The notes beneath the pieces are model-generated. The model did no database searches. It worked only from the letters and a program-made list of their open reading frames with translations, and was not told where the DNA came from. Both the position numbers and the translations under genes were made by a program. A DNA stretch of 64,000 bases, from positions 78,931 to 142,930 of the forward strand of contig CAMCXL010000004.1 of NCBI GenBank assembly GCA_945883505.1, given 5' to 3'. Source of the stretch: Rhodoluna limnophila. Its GTDB lineage: Bacteria; Actinomycetota; Actinomycetes; Actinomycetales; Microbacteriaceae. Of this stretch, positions 28,885 to 38,262 are shown one piece after another (within the stretch, counting starts at the first letter, position 1; every line of letters begins with the position of its first letter).

Positions 28885-29157
28885 ATGTCCTCGATCAAAG
28901 GCCAAGTTCAGGTACTGGACCCCATCGGGCTCCACGCCAGACCCGCCAGCCAGATAGTCAAGCTGGTAAAGGAATCAGGCCTTGAGATCATGATTGGACG
29001 CGAGGGCCAAGAATTTGCCAAAGCCAACTCAGCCCTTCGCATGATGGCGCTAAAAATCTCAACCGGTGAAACCCTAACCGTGGAAGTTCCAACCCAAGAC
29101 CAGGGCCTTGCCGATGGCATCATCGAACAAATTCAACACTTCCTAAAGGGCGAATAA
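28885..29157 (+). CDS. ptsH: Phosphocarrier protein HPr
   Basis: General PTS phosphocarrier (90 aa). The phosphorylated His17 lies in GLHARPASQIVKL. The region around Ser49 (ANSALRMMAL) corresponds to the regulatory serine of Firmicute HPr but is not a good HPr-kinase context. It passes phosphate from Enzyme I (next gene) to IIA proteins such as the one at 13.8-14.2 kb. Shine-Dalgarno AGGAG stands before the ATG. Confidence 0.97.
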   Translation: MSSIKGQVQVLDPIGLHARPASQIVKLVKESGLEIMIGREGQEFAKANSALRMMALKISTGETLTVEVPTQDQGLADGIIEQIQHFLKGE

Positions 29158-29158
29158 A

Positions 29159-30784
29159 TTGGCAGCTGCCAAAGGTGCAATCCTCAAAGGCCTCGGCGTC
29201 GGATTAGTTTCGGCGGTGGGTGATGTTCTGGTTATTAAGCAGACTCAGCCGCTACCTGCCTGGACTAAGTCCACCAAGACTAAAGAACAAGAACTTACCG
29301 AACTTCGTTCGGCAATTGATTTTGTTAGTGGAACTCTCGACGAACTAGGTGCCAAAGCCGGTGGAACAAGTGCCGAGATATTCGAAGCACTAAAGATGCT
29401 TTTAGAAGACGAAGAACTTTTTGATGTTGCCACCGCAAACATCGAGGACGGCTGGTCCGCAGCAGCAGCAATTGGAAAAGCAGTTGATGAGTTTTCAGAA
29501 CTGCTTGGAGGAGATCCAACCTTTGAAGAACGAGTTGCCGACTTCCAAGATCTATCAAAAAGAGTTCAGGCCAGAATTGCCGGAATAGAAATGTCTCTTT
29601 CTATTCCTGCAACCGGTCGGATTGTTTTGGTGGGCGAGGATTTCTCGCCCGCCGACACCGCGCAGTTCACCGATGCCGTGGTGGGAGTAATCACCTATAA
29701 GGGTGGCCCCACTTCACACACCGCAATCATCTGTCGATCCAAGTCAATTGCAGCGGTAGTTTCTTGCCCCGAGGCTACAGCGCTCGAATCCGGCGATCGA
29801 GTACTAGTTGACCCAGTAGGTGATCGAGTTGTGGTGAGCGATGATCAATCCCTTGCCACTAAATCGATTGACTTTGTTGCCATAAACGAAGAGCCACTTA
29901 TTCCAGTTCGGGCCAACATCGGATCTTTAGAGGACGCCAAGGCAGCCAGCCAAACCAGGGCCAACGGAGTTGGCCTATTCAGAACAGAGCTTTTATACCT
30001 TTCTGCCAAGACCGAACCAACCATCGAGGAACAAGTTGCCAGTTATACCGAGATTCTAAAATCAGCCCCGAAGGGTCCGATCGTAGTTAGAACCATCGAT
30101 GCCGGAAGCGATAAGCCGGTGCCGTTTTTGAACATGCCCGCCGAGGAAAACCCTTCCCTTGGGGTTCGCGGCTATCGACTGATTGCTGATCACCGGGGCT
30201 TCATTGAATCTCAGCTAAAAGCTATAGAGCAAGCCCGAGCTGCCTCCGGCCGCGAAGTGTGGGTGATGGCGCCCATGATCGCAACCGCCGAGGAAGCTAG
30301 GGACTTTAGCGACCTGGCGCGTTCAATTGGTAAATACAAAGTCGGAATCATGGTCGAGACTCCCTCGATTGCGCTGATTGTGGACCAACTGGGTGGAATC
30401 GTGGACTTCGTTTCGGTTGGAACCAATGACTTATCGCAGTACCTATTTGCTGCCGACCGGATGAACCCATCGCTTGGGGCGCTACTAAATCACTGGCAGC
30501 CGGCGCTGATAAAGTCCCTGGCAAGAATTGCCTCGGGGGCTAGCTCGGCTGGCATCACATCCGGAGTCTGTGGGGAGAGTGCATCTGATCCAGCCTTTGC
30601 GGTTGTGCTGGCGGGGCTTGGAATTGAATCGGTTAGCGCCTCTAAGTCCCAGGTCACCGAAGTCCATAACGCGCTATCCTCGCTATCACTTTCCGACGCC
30701 AAAGAAATAGCCAACGAGGTTTTGAAACAAACCACCGCTGAAGCGGCCAAAGCCACCGCACTTTCTGAAATAGCCAAGCGATAG
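29159..30784 (+). CDS. ptsI: PTS Enzyme I (phosphoenolpyruvate-protein phosphotransferase)
   Basis: Takes phosphate from PEP onto His187 (GGPTSHTAII) and gives it to HPr. The PEP-binding barrel has LFRTELLYL and FVSVGTNDLSQYLFAADR signatures, and the active Cys lies in SGVCGESASD. Length 541 aa, near the usual ~570. It starts with TTG one base after the ptsH stop (TAA-a-TTG), so HPr and EI are translationally coupled. Confidence 0.97.
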   Translation: MAAAKGAILKGLGVGLVSAVGDVLVIKQTQPLPAWTKSTKTKEQELTELRSAIDFVSGTLDELGAKAGGTSAEIFEALKMLLEDEELFDVATANIEDGWSAAAAIGKAVDEFSELLGGDPTFEERVADFQDLSKRVQARIAGIEMSLSIPATGRIVLVGEDFSPADTAQFTDAVVGVITYKGGPTSHTAIICRSKSIAAVVSCPEATALESGDRVLVDPVGDRVVVSDDQSLATKSIDFVAINEEPLIPVRANIGSLEDAKAASQTRANGVGLFRTELLYLSAKTEPTIEEQVASYTEILKSAPKGPIVVRTIDAGSDKPVPFLNMPAEENPSLGVRGYRLIADHRGFIESQLKAIEQARAASGREVWVMAPMIATAEEARDFSDLARSIGKYKVGIMVETPSIALIVDQLGGIVDFVSVGTNDLSQYLFAADRMNPSLGALLNHWQPALIKSLARIASGASSAGITSGVCGESASDPAFAVVLAGLGIESVSASKSQVTEVHNALSSLSLSDAKEIANEVLKQTTAEAAKATALSEIAKR

Positions 30785-30787
30785 CTG

Positions 30788-31399
30788 ATGGAACTAACCA
30801 ACTGGCTCATTTATTTTGCGGCTGTCTTGGGCCTTACCCTGACCCCTGGTCCAAACGGATTACTGGCCCTGACCCACGGTGCCATCTTCGGAAGTAGAAA
30901 AACCATCGCGACTATCTTGGGTGGATCGGTTGGCTTTGCAACAGTAATTGGACTTTCGATGTTTGGAATCGGAGCACTGCTTGCAGCTTCAGCTCAACTA
31001 CTTATTGTGATGAAGTTTCTTGGAGGCGCTTACCTGATCTGGTTGGGTATCCAGGTTTGGCGCTCACCCTCCCTTGGCGATACCAGCCCCAAAGCAGTAA
31101 GCGATGTCTCGAGCGCTTCATTGTTTAGGCAGGGAGCACTAGCGGCTCTGACAAACCCGAAGGGTATTTTGTTTTTTGTTGCCTTCTTGCCGCAGTTTAT
31201 CGATCCAGCAATTTCACTGATTACCCAATTTGTTGTTATGGCAGCAACTTTTGTTGTGATCGAGTTTATCTACGAGTACGTGGTGGCATCGCTTGCCAAC
31301 AGAATCAAGCCCTGGCTTGCCAAATTTGGTAAGAAAGTAAACCGCGTCTTTGGTGGAATCTTTATGGCAATCGGCGTTGCCCTGCCGCTTCGCGGCTAG
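30788..31399 (+). CDS. LysE-family amino acid / threonine-type exporter
   Basis: Six-helix exporter of the LysE/RhtB superfamily (203 aa). The N-terminal [22 protein letters not shown] motif and [16 protein letters not shown] and [17 protein letters not shown] segments are diagnostic. Substrate is unknown; members export basic or neutral amino acids. It starts three bases after ptsI, so it is read from the pts operon, and its stop overlaps the convergent rimI-tsaD gene by four bases. Confidence 0.92.
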   Translation: MELTNWLIYFAAVLGLTLTPGPNGLLALTHGAIFGSRKTIATILGGSVGFATVIGLSMFGIGALLAASAQLLIVMKFLGGAYLIWLGIQVWRSPSLGDTSPKAVSDVSSASLFRQGALAALTNPKGILFFVAFLPQFIDPAISLITQFVVMAATFVVIEFIYEYVVASLANRIKPWLAKFGKKVNRVFGGIFMAIGVALPLRG

Positions 31400-32883
31400 A
31401 TAGCAAGCGTCGAATAAACCCCAAAGCCAAGCTCGCTTGGCGCCTCGCCGGCCATAATCTTTTGAGCCGCGAGCGAGGCAATCATGGCACCGTTATCGGT
31501 GCAGAGCGAAAAGGCTGGAATTCGAAGCTCGATGCCAGCCTCCTGGCACCTTGCAGCTGCCACCTCGCGAAGCCTGGCATTGGCCACAACTCCCCCTCCA
31601 AGAATGAGCCTTGGCACATTGTTATCAAGGCAGGCGTTGATGGCCTTGGTCACCAAGACATCAACCACCGCTTCGCGGAATGAGGCTGCGATGTCTGGGA
31701 CGAAGACCTTCTCGCCCTTGGACTCGGCAAGCTCAACGTGCCTTGCAACAGCTGTCTTGAGTCCTGAAAAACTGAAGTTATAGCGGTGCTTGTCCTGGTC
31801 CTTGGGCAGGGTAAGACCCCTTGGGAACCTAACGGCCTTGGGGTCACCTTCTTTGCTAACCCGGTCAATCTCTGGTCCACCGGGGTAGCTAAGACCTAGG
31901 ACTCTGGCGATCTTGTCGAATGCTTCACCAGCTGCGTCATCAATTGTTTCACCGAGTAGCTCAACATCGTTGAGTAGATCTCTAACCAAAAGCAGAGAAG
32001 TGTGACCACCGGAAACCAAAAGCGCAACTGTTGGGGTTTCTAGTCTGCCGCGCTCCAAAACATCAACTGCAACGTGGGCGACCAGGTGATTCACAGCGTA
32101 GATCGGTTTATCGATTGCAACAGCCAGGGCCTTGGCCGCTCCAACACCAACCATTAGTGCTCCTGCAAGACCCGGACCGTTGGTTACGGCAACCGCATCT
32201 ATTTCGTTGATTGATAAACCAGCATCGTGCAGCGCTTTTTGTAAAGTGGCCTCCAGTGCCTCGAGATGAGCACGCGCTGCAATTTCTGGCACCACACCAC
32301 CAAATCTTGCATGCTGGTCCATCGAAGAAGAAATCACGTTGGCTAGAAGTGTGGTTCCTCGAACGATACCAATACCGGTTTCGTCGCAGCTGGTTTCAAT
32401 CCCAAGTACCACCGGTTCTTGTAGTCCTTGGACGCTTAAGGCAAGTCGCATAACCAAAGCTGCAACACCGTCTGGTTGATAATACTTTTCACGTCTATCA
32501 ATAACTACAAAGCCGAGCGATTCGTAAAGTTTTTGCGGTGCGGTTTTGTCCTCACGAACTTCCAAATACAGCTCACTTGCTCCAAGTTGAATCGCCTGCG
32601 CAATAAGTTTTTCCATTAGCTCGTGGCCAATGCCGCGACGCCTTAGGCTCTCATCCACCGCGATGGTTTGAATATCTGCCGAGCTAGCGCTTTTGACTTT
32701 ACTTAGTCCGGCGTAGCCAACAATCTTCTCGTCTAGGTAAGCAACAAGATAAAAGGTATGCGGGGCTAATAGCTCAGCCCGCATTGTGGGCTTGGACCAG
32801 GAGTCTCTCCCAAAGCTCAATTTCTCCAGCGCCATTATGAATTCCAGATCGGCCTCGGTGGCGGGCCTAATTTGATGACTCAT
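31396..32883 (-). CDS. tsaD: RimI-TsaD fusion: N-acetyltransferase + tRNA t6A37 threonylcarbamoyltransferase
   Basis: One 495-residue chain with two enzymes. Residues 1-148 are a GNAT acetyltransferase like RimI (acetyl-CoA loop [16 protein letters not shown], res ~75-89), which acetylates the N-terminus of ribosomal S18 in other bacteria. Residues 157-495 are a full TsaD/Kae1 (start [13 protein letters not shown], metal ligands His266 and His270 in [27 protein letters not shown]), which makes t6A in tRNAs reading ANN codons. The linker is about eight residues. tsaB overlaps its start by four bases, and tsaE lies just before, so all but TsaC of the t6A set is here. Confidence 0.96.
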   Translation of the reverse strand: MSHQIRPATEADLEFIMALEKLSFGRDSWSKPTMRAELLAPHTFYLVAYLDEKIVGYAGLSKVKSASSADIQTIAVDESLRRRGIGHELMEKLIAQAIQLGASELYLEVREDKTAPQKLYESLGFVVIDRREKYYQPDGVAALVMRLALSVQGLQEPVVLGIETSCDETGIGIVRGTTLLANVISSSMDQHARFGGVVPEIAARAHLEALEATLQKALHDAGLSINEIDAVAVTNGPGLAGALMVGVGAAKALAVAIDKPIYAVNHLVAHVAVDVLERGRLETPTVALLVSGGHTSLLLVRDLLNDVELLGETIDDAAGEAFDKIARVLGLSYPGGPEIDRVSKEGDPKAVRFPRGLTLPKDQDKHRYNFSFSGLKTAVARHVELAESKGEKVFVPDIAASFREAVVDVLVTKAINACLDNNVPRLILGGGVVANARLREVAAARCQEAGIELRIPAFSLCTDNGAMIASLAAQKIMAGEAPSELGFGVYSTLAI

Positions 32884-33509
32884 CCGCTTACCTTCTTGCC
32901 CTTAGCTGGAATCGCATCCGGAGCTCTCAGGTAATTCGCCAGAACTTGTGATTCCAAGGTGCCGCCAGCCAGCTGGGCCAGGGCCAAAAGCCCAATGTTT
33001 GAGGCCTTGATCGAACCGGTGACGGTTTTGTAATTCGTTCCCGAGGCCAAAAGCTCAGCTTCTAAATCAGCTTGCTTTTTTACCCCTGGTCCCAAAATTA
33101 CCTTCGGTTCACCATGCTTGGTCTTTTCGTGGAACAAAGCGAAGTAAACCTCGGATCTTCTGGCGTCGGTCAATATAAGAGTCGGCTCATCAAGGGGTTC
33201 TAAAAAGGCAATCGCCGAAAGCGATGACACTCCAAAGATCGGAACCTGGACGCCTTCTGCGAATAACTTGGCGGCAGCAATTCCAACTCGAAGACCGGTA
33301 AAAGGTGCTGGCCCAACACCAACTGCAACTGCCGTTACATCGGAAGATTTCTTTCCGGCCTTAGCTAAAGCCTCAGCAAGTAGCATGCCGATGTGCTCGG
33401 CATGCTGCATTGAATTATCTTCGTATAGTTCACTGACAACTTTTCCATCCACCAATACCGCAACAGCCGTTCCGCTACTTGTGTCAATTGCCAAAAGCAC
33501 CTGCGTCAT
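32880..33509 (-). CDS. tsaB: tRNA threonylcarbamoyladenosine biosynthesis protein TsaB
   Basis: Scaffold subunit of the t6A complex (209 aa), an ASKHA-fold relative of TsaD without its metal site. [15 protein letters not shown] at the start and the [18 protein letters not shown] stretch are characteristic. It overlaps both neighbours (tsaE and rimI-tsaD) by four bases, an ATGA arrangement that favours equal production of the partners. Confidence 0.96.
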   Translation of the reverse strand: MTQVLLAIDTSSGTAVAVLVDGKVVSELYEDNSMQHAEHIGMLLAEALAKAGKKSSDVTAVAVGVGPAPFTGLRVGIAAAKLFAEGVQVPIFGVSSLSAIAFLEPLDEPTLILTDARRSEVYFALFHEKTKHGEPKVILGPGVKKQADLEAELLASGTNYKTVTGSIKASNIGLLALAQLAGGTLESQVLANYLRAPDAIPAKGKKVSG

Positions 33510-33982
33510 TTGGTTTCTCCCAAAAAATCCCTCGGGTCCGTAAATCGCCCGGTACCTAAAATGCTTATGGTGCGAAGATCGGTTTGCAAATCTCTTTCGA
33601 TGTTTATCTCCAACATTGACTCAGCTAAGCCTTCGGCGTAGCCACTTCCCCACTCAATAACGCAAATGCTTCCCGCGTAGTCAATATCTAGATCATCAAG
33701 CTCGGCAGGCGAGGAAAGTCGGTAGGCATCGATGTGGTGAAAAGGTGTTCCAGATTCCGTCGCGTGAGTCCTTGCAATCAAAAATGTTGGCGAAGAAATA
33801 TTTCCTTGGGCGCCAGCGCCTTCACCAATTCCCCTAGTAAGGGTGGTCTTGCCCGCGCCAAGTGGTCCGTTCAAAGATAGAAGATCTCCGGCAATAAGAG
33901 CTGATCCGAGTCGAACACCAATTTCGTGCATCTGGTGCTCGGTAGCAATTTCAATTACCAGTGCAGCGTTATCGCTGCTCAC
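33506..33982 (-). CDS. tsaE: tRNA t6A biosynthesis ATPase TsaE
   Basis: P-loop ATPase (158 aa) that regenerates the TsaBD complex. Walker A GPLGAGKTTLTRGIG, then SSPTFLIARTH (switch region), HIDAYRL and the catalytic-region CVIEWGSGYAE. Four-base overlaps with alr upstream and tsaB downstream place it firmly in the glmS-acpS-alr-tsaE-tsaB-tsaD run. Confidence 0.96.
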   Translation of the reverse strand: MSSDNAALVIEIATEHQMHEIGVRLGSALIAGDLLSLNGPLGAGKTTLTRGIGEGAGAQGNISSPTFLIARTHATESGTPFHHIDAYRLSSPAELDDLDIDYAGSICVIEWGSGYAEGLAESMLEINIERDLQTDLRTISILGTGRFTDPRDFLGETK

Positions 33983-35076
33983 CGAAATACCCGCCTAGCC
34001 CGTCCACCGATTCGGGTCACGATCTCGTAGTTGATGGTTCCGGCTGCATCGGCTAATTCCTCGGCGGTTGGCTCACCTTTTTTGGCATCGCCAAAAATAA
34101 CTACCTCGTCACCGACTTTGACGCTATCGCTTCCAACATCCAAGACAAACTGGTCCATTGCTACGCGAGCAAGAATCGGATACCGCTTACCGTTTAGCAA
34201 AACGCTGGCTTTACCGGTTGCAATCCTTGGCATTCCTTCGGCGTAGCCAAATGGCACAAGTACCAGCGTTGTGGCCGCTTTGGTTTTGTGAAGGTAGCCA
34301 TAGCTGACCCCGTGACCGGCTGGAACTTGCTTCACGAAGACAACCTCTGAGCTAACCCGCATCGCCGGAACCAAGCCAAAGCTTGCTGCCTGGGTATCCG
34401 GGTTTGGATCTAAACCGTAGAGAGCAATGCCGACTCGAACCATATCCAGATGGGTCTTTTTGTAATTCAAAGTTGCGCCAGAGGCAGCCAAGTGACGGTA
34501 TTCGAAGTTTGCACCAAGCTCTGAAGCTTTACTAACGGCTGATTCAAAAACGGCCAGCTGATCCATATCGTCTTTTTCGCTAGTTCCAGAAAGGTGACTA
34601 AAGACACCAACTAGTTTCACCAAGCCAGCTGCTTCTAGCTCTACCGCCTTGGCAATAACCTTTGGCCAATCGGCAAGCGCTGCTCCATTTCGACCAAGAC
34701 CGGTGTCTACCTTGAGGTGAATTTTTGCTGGAGAAGTTTTTGCAGCAGCAGAGGCCACCAGCTCCAGACCCCCAACAGTTGAAAGTCCAATCTGGATATC
34801 ATTTTTGATTGCGGAGGCAAAGTCGGTGTTTTTCCCATGCAGCCAGGCCATAAGTGGTGATTTGATGCCGGCTGCGCGAATAAGTTGTGCTTCTTCTAGG
34901 TCAGCGGTGGCCAACATGTCCACGTTTATTGATTCTAGTTTCTTCGAAACCTCAATCATGCCGTGACCAAACGCGTCTGCTTTAACCGTCGCCATCACTT
35001 TGGCGTCCGTTAAGGATTTCAGAGTTTTGTAATTTGCGGCAATGGCCTCAAGGTTTATCTCTATAGTTCTCATCAT
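33979..35076 (-). CDS. alr: Alanine racemase
   Basis: PLP enzyme making D-alanine for peptidoglycan (365 aa). The PLP lysine lies in ATVKADAFGHG (res ~30-40); the second catalytic base is Tyr in GVSYGYLHKT. MVRVGIALYGLDP is the barrel's PLP phosphate region. The two overlaps (acpS and tsaE, four bases each) indicate tight coupling. Confidence 0.97.
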   Translation of the reverse strand: MMRTIEINLEAIAANYKTLKSLTDAKVMATVKADAFGHGMIEVSKKLESINVDMLATADLEEAQLIRAAGIKSPLMAWLHGKNTDFASAIKNDIQIGLSTVGGLELVASAAAKTSPAKIHLKVDTGLGRNGAALADWPKVIAKAVELEAAGLVKLVGVFSHLSGTSEKDDMDQLAVFESAVSKASELGANFEYRHLAASGATLNYKKTHLDMVRVGIALYGLDPNPDTQAASFGLVPAMRVSSEVVFVKQVPAGHGVSYGYLHKTKAATTLVLVPFGYAEGMPRIATGKASVLLNGKRYPILARVAMDQFVLDVGSDSVKVGDEVVIFGDAKKGEPTAEELADAAGTINYEIVTRIGGRARRVFR

Positions 35077-35426
35077 GAACCCTCTGCAATCACATACGCT
35101 ACGGCCATGCCGCCATCGTGACTCAGGGAAAGGTGAAGGTTGGCAATACCTTTTTCAGAAACTGTTGTTTTGCTTTGGCCGCTTAGCTCAAAGCCTGGCT
35201 TGCCAAATTCGTCCTTTGTGATTTCGACTTCCTGAAAGGATAACCCTTGAGCTTTGCCGACCGCTTTCATTAGGGCTTCCTTGGCCGCGAAGCGCGCAGC
35301 CAGCGAATAGCCATTGAGGGATTTTTCACCGTCGGTGAAAAGACGGTCTTTGAGTTTTGGAGTGTTTTCAATCGCCGTTTCGAATCTGGCGACATCGACT
35401 AGGTCGACCCCGATTCCAAGAATCAT
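35073..35426 (-). CDS. acpS: Holo-[acyl-carrier-protein] synthase AcpS
   Basis: Attaches phosphopantetheine from CoA to acyl carrier protein (117 aa). IGVDLVDVARFE at the N-terminus and AARFAAKEALMKAVG in the middle contain the Mg2+ and CoA-binding residues (Asp8, Glu of KEA). It overlaps alr by four bases, and its start touches the glmS stop. coaA, which starts CoA synthesis, is nearby. Confidence 0.96.
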   Translation of the reverse strand: MILGIGVDLVDVARFETAIENTPKLKDRLFTDGEKSLNGYSLAARFAAKEALMKAVGKAQGLSFQEVEITKDEFGKPGFELSGQSKTTVSEKGIANLHLSLSHDGGMAVAYVIAEGS

Positions 35427-37273
35427 TACTCGACCGTGACCGACTTAGCCAAGTTCCTAGGCTGATCAACATCTAGCCCCTTGGCGTTGGCAAGCTCCAT
35501 CGCAAACATCTGAAGCGGTATCACGGTCAGGACAGCAGCCATCAGCCAGTTGGTGGCAGGCACAAACCAAACGTTCTCGGCGTATTTGGCTACCTCTTTA
35601 TCGCCTTGCTCGGCTATCGCGATAACCTTGGCTCCGCGAGCCTTAATCTCCTGAATGTTGGAAATCACCTTCGGGTGCAGCGGGTCCTTAGGTGAAGGCA
35701 AGATCACAATCACCGGTTGATCTTGCTCTATCAAAGCAATCGGTCCGTGCTTTAGTTCTCCGGCGGCAAATCCCTCGGCGTGGATATAGGCGAGCTCCTT
35801 GAGCTTTAGAGCGCCCTCCATTGCAACCGGGAACCCAACGTTTCTTCCCAAAAATAACACTGTTCTGACATCGGCCATCTGCTTGGCCAATTGGGTTACC
35901 TGTCCCAAAGAATCCAAAACCTCGGTGACTTTAGCTGGCAGCTTAAGTAGCTCTTTACCAAGCTCGGACAGCTCTTTGGCAGTCATGGACTTTCTTCCTG
36001 CCGATAGATGAAGTGCCAGCAAATACACCGCAGTCATTTGGGCGGTGAGGGCCTTGGTGGATGCAACCGCAACCTCGGGACCGGCGTGGGTATAGATCAC
36101 GGCATCTGATTCGCGAGCCAAGGTTGCGCCCTGGGTATTACAGATCGCCAAAACTTTGGCGCCCTGCTCCTTGGCATAACGGGTTGCCATCAGGGTGTCC
36201 ATGGTTTCACCGGACTGGCTGATTGCAACAATCAGGGTGTTCGAAGTCAAAATTGGATCGCGGTAGCGAAATTCATGAGCTAGCTCAACCGAAACTGGAA
36301 TCTTCGCCCACTTCTCGACTGCGTACTTGGCAATCTCGCCGGCATAGCTGGCTGTTCCGCAGGCAACAACAATGATGCGATCGATTGCCATCAAATCCTT
36401 GGTGTCTAATCCGTCCACCTCGGGAAGAGTGATCATGCCCTCGGAGTTGATGCGCCCCATCAGCGTGTCAGCAACTGCCTGAGGCTGGTCAGCAATTTCC
36501 TTGGCCATGAATGATGGCCAGCCACCCTTGGAAGCTTGAGATGCATCCCAGTCGATGGTGAACTCTTTTGAAGAAACTTTCTTGCCGTCAAAACCTTGGA
36601 TCTCAACGCCCTCTGGTCGCAAGATAACAATCTCATCTTGGCCCACTGAGATCGCCCGCTTGGTGTGCTCAACAAAAGCTGCGACGTCGGAGCCTAGGAA
36701 GTTCTCCCCAACCCCCAGACCAACAACCAAAGGAGCATTCTTTCGAGCTGCCAGAATCAGATCCGGGAAGTCCTCGTGAATCACCAAAATGGTAAATGCG
36801 CCGTGCAGCCGATTTACCACTTTGCCAAAAGCAGAGACCAAGTCTTTTGAGGCTTCGAATTCTTTTGCGATCAGGTGAGCTGCAACCTCGGAGTCGGTTT
36901 CGCTAGCAAAGCTCACACCGGAATCCAGAAGTTCTTGCTTGAGTTCGGAAAAGTTCTCGATTATCCCGTTGTGGATTAGGGCGAGCTTATTGGCCTTGCC
37001 ACCAAGGTGTGGGTGAGCATTCTGATCGGTTGGAGCACCGTGGGTTGCCCAGCGGGTGTGACCGATGCCGATTCTGGAGTCAGCGATTGGGTGAGCCTCG
37101 ATGTCGGCAACCAGGTTATCTAGCTTGCCGGCTTTTTTGCGAGTGGCCAGTGTTCCACCACTTATTACCGAGATACCAGCTGAGTCGTAGCCTCGATACT
37201 CCAGACGACGCAAACCACCCAGGAGAACTTCCTGGGTTGATTTAGGTCCTACGTAGCCAACGATTCCGCACAC
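35426..37273 (-). CDS. glmS: Glutamine-fructose-6-phosphate aminotransferase GlmS
   Basis: First step to UDP-GlcNAc and so to peptidoglycan. The catalytic nucleophile is Cys2 (start GTG TGC, MCGIVGYVG). The N-terminal glutaminase (res 1-~240) is followed by two SIS sugar-isomerase domains (ISQSGETMDTL, then MEGALKLKELAYIHAE). The end, NLAKSVTVE, is canonical. 615 residues. The start is a GTG at 37273; upstream TAAATT ends six bases before it with no Shine-Dalgarno, suggesting a leaderless mRNA. glmM follows in the pathway and lies 1 kb away. Confidence 0.98.
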   Translation of the reverse strand: MCGIVGYVGPKSTQEVLLGGLRRLEYRGYDSAGISVISGGTLATRKKAGKLDNLVADIEAHPIADSRIGIGHTRWATHGAPTDQNAHPHLGGKANKLALIHNGIIENFSELKQELLDSGVSFASETDSEVAAHLIAKEFEASKDLVSAFGKVVNRLHGAFTILVIHEDFPDLILAARKNAPLVVGLGVGENFLGSDVAAFVEHTKRAISVGQDEIVILRPEGVEIQGFDGKKVSSKEFTIDWDASQASKGGWPSFMAKEIADQPQAVADTLMGRINSEGMITLPEVDGLDTKDLMAIDRIIVVACGTASYAGEIAKYAVEKWAKIPVSVELAHEFRYRDPILTSNTLIVAISQSGETMDTLMATRYAKEQGAKVLAICNTQGATLARESDAVIYTHAGPEVAVASTKALTAQMTAVYLLALHLSAGRKSMTAKELSELGKELLKLPAKVTEVLDSLGQVTQLAKQMADVRTVLFLGRNVGFPVAMEGALKLKELAYIHAEGFAAGELKHGPIALIEQDQPVIVILPSPKDPLHPKVISNIQEIKARGAKVIAIAEQGDKEVAKYAENVWFVPATNWLMAAVLTVIPLQMFAMELANAKGLDVDQPRNLAKSVTVE

Positions 37274-37285
37274 CCTACTAATTTA
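37271..37285 (-). promoter_or_regulatory. Candidate leaderless promoter of glmS
   Basis: On the minus strand TAAATT (fits TANNNT) is followed by six bases and then the GTG start. Only 29 bases separate this start from the divergent coaA GTG, so promoters for both genes must overlap or lie inside the neighbouring gene. Confidence 0.5.
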
Positions 37286-37302
37286 CGGCAGAATGGCTTG
37301 TT

Positions 37303-38262
37303 GTGAACTCTGAAGGCTCCGCCACCAGCAAACAAAGCGCCAACCCAACGCCTTTTGTTGAGATTTCGCGTGCCGATTGGGCCGAGCTCGGCCATAACAC
37401 CGAGCTTCCGCTAACCGAGGCCGAGATTGCTCAGATCAGGGGCTTGGGTGACTTCCTAGACATTAAAGAGGTTCAAGAGGTTTACCTACCACTGTCTAGA
37501 TTCCTAAACATCTACGTGTCCGAGTACTCCAAGCTTCACAAAGCAACCAGCAATTTTCTTGGAGAAAGAAGTGCCAAGGTTCCGTTCATTATTGGCATCG
37601 CAGGTTCGGTTGCGGTGGGCAAATCAACCGTATCCAGATTGCTTCGAGAATTACTTGCCCGCTGGGAAGGAACACCGAAAGTTGCCCTTATAACAACCGA
37701 TGGTTTTTTGTATCCAAACCAGGAGCTTGAAAAACGTTCCCTAATGCACCGCAAGGGATTTCCGGAATCCTATGACCGAATGGCACTACTGAATTTTGTT
37801 GCCGATATCAAAAGCGGCAAAGAAAAAGTTCAGGCTCCGGTTTATTCGCACCTAACCTACGACATAGTGCCGGGAAAGTTTGAAACGGTTAGCTCACCTG
37901 ATGTTGTGATAATCGAGGGACTGAATGTTTTGCAATCCCCCGGCCCCGATCAGGAAGTGACGCTGAGTGATTACTTTGACTTCAAGATTTACGTGGATGC
38001 CGAAACAAAAAACATCTCGAAGTGGTTTCTAAACCGGTTCCACGAGCTTCGAGAATCTGCCTTTACTAACCCCGCCAGCTACTTCCACCGCTACGCCGAG
38101 ATGCCACTGGAAAAGGCGCTCGAGAAAGCCAGCGAAATCTGGCAGAGCATTAATTTGCCGAACCTGACTGAGAACATCTTGCCAACCCGTTCAAGGGCGA
38201 CCCTGGTTCTAAGAAAAGGCGATAAGCACGCCGTTGAATCGGTCCTTCTAAGAAAGCTTTAG
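37303..38262 (+). CDS. coaA: Pantothenate kinase, type I (CoaA)
   Basis: Phosphorylates pantothenate, the first step to CoA. Walker [18 protein letters not shown] near residue 97-112; [10 protein letters not shown] and [21 protein letters not shown] are hallmarks of the bacterial type I enzyme. 319 residues, GTG start. It is the only leftward-facing exception among glmS and glmM: divergent from glmS (29-base gap) and overlapping the glmM stop tail-to-tail by 15 bases. Confidence 0.96.
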   Translation: MNSEGSATSKQSANPTPFVEISRADWAELGHNTELPLTEAEIAQIRGLGDFLDIKEVQEVYLPLSRFLNIYVSEYSKLHKATSNFLGERSAKVPFIIGIAGSVAVGKSTVSRLLRELLARWEGTPKVALITTDGFLYPNQELEKRSLMHRKGFPESYDRMALLNFVADIKSGKEKVQAPVYSHLTYDIVPGKFETVSSPDVVIIEGLNVLQSPGPDQEVTLSDYFDFKIYVDAETKNISKWFLNRFHELRESAFTNPASYFHRYAEMPLEKALEKASEIWQSINLPNLTENILPTRSRATLVLRKGDKHAVESVLLRKL

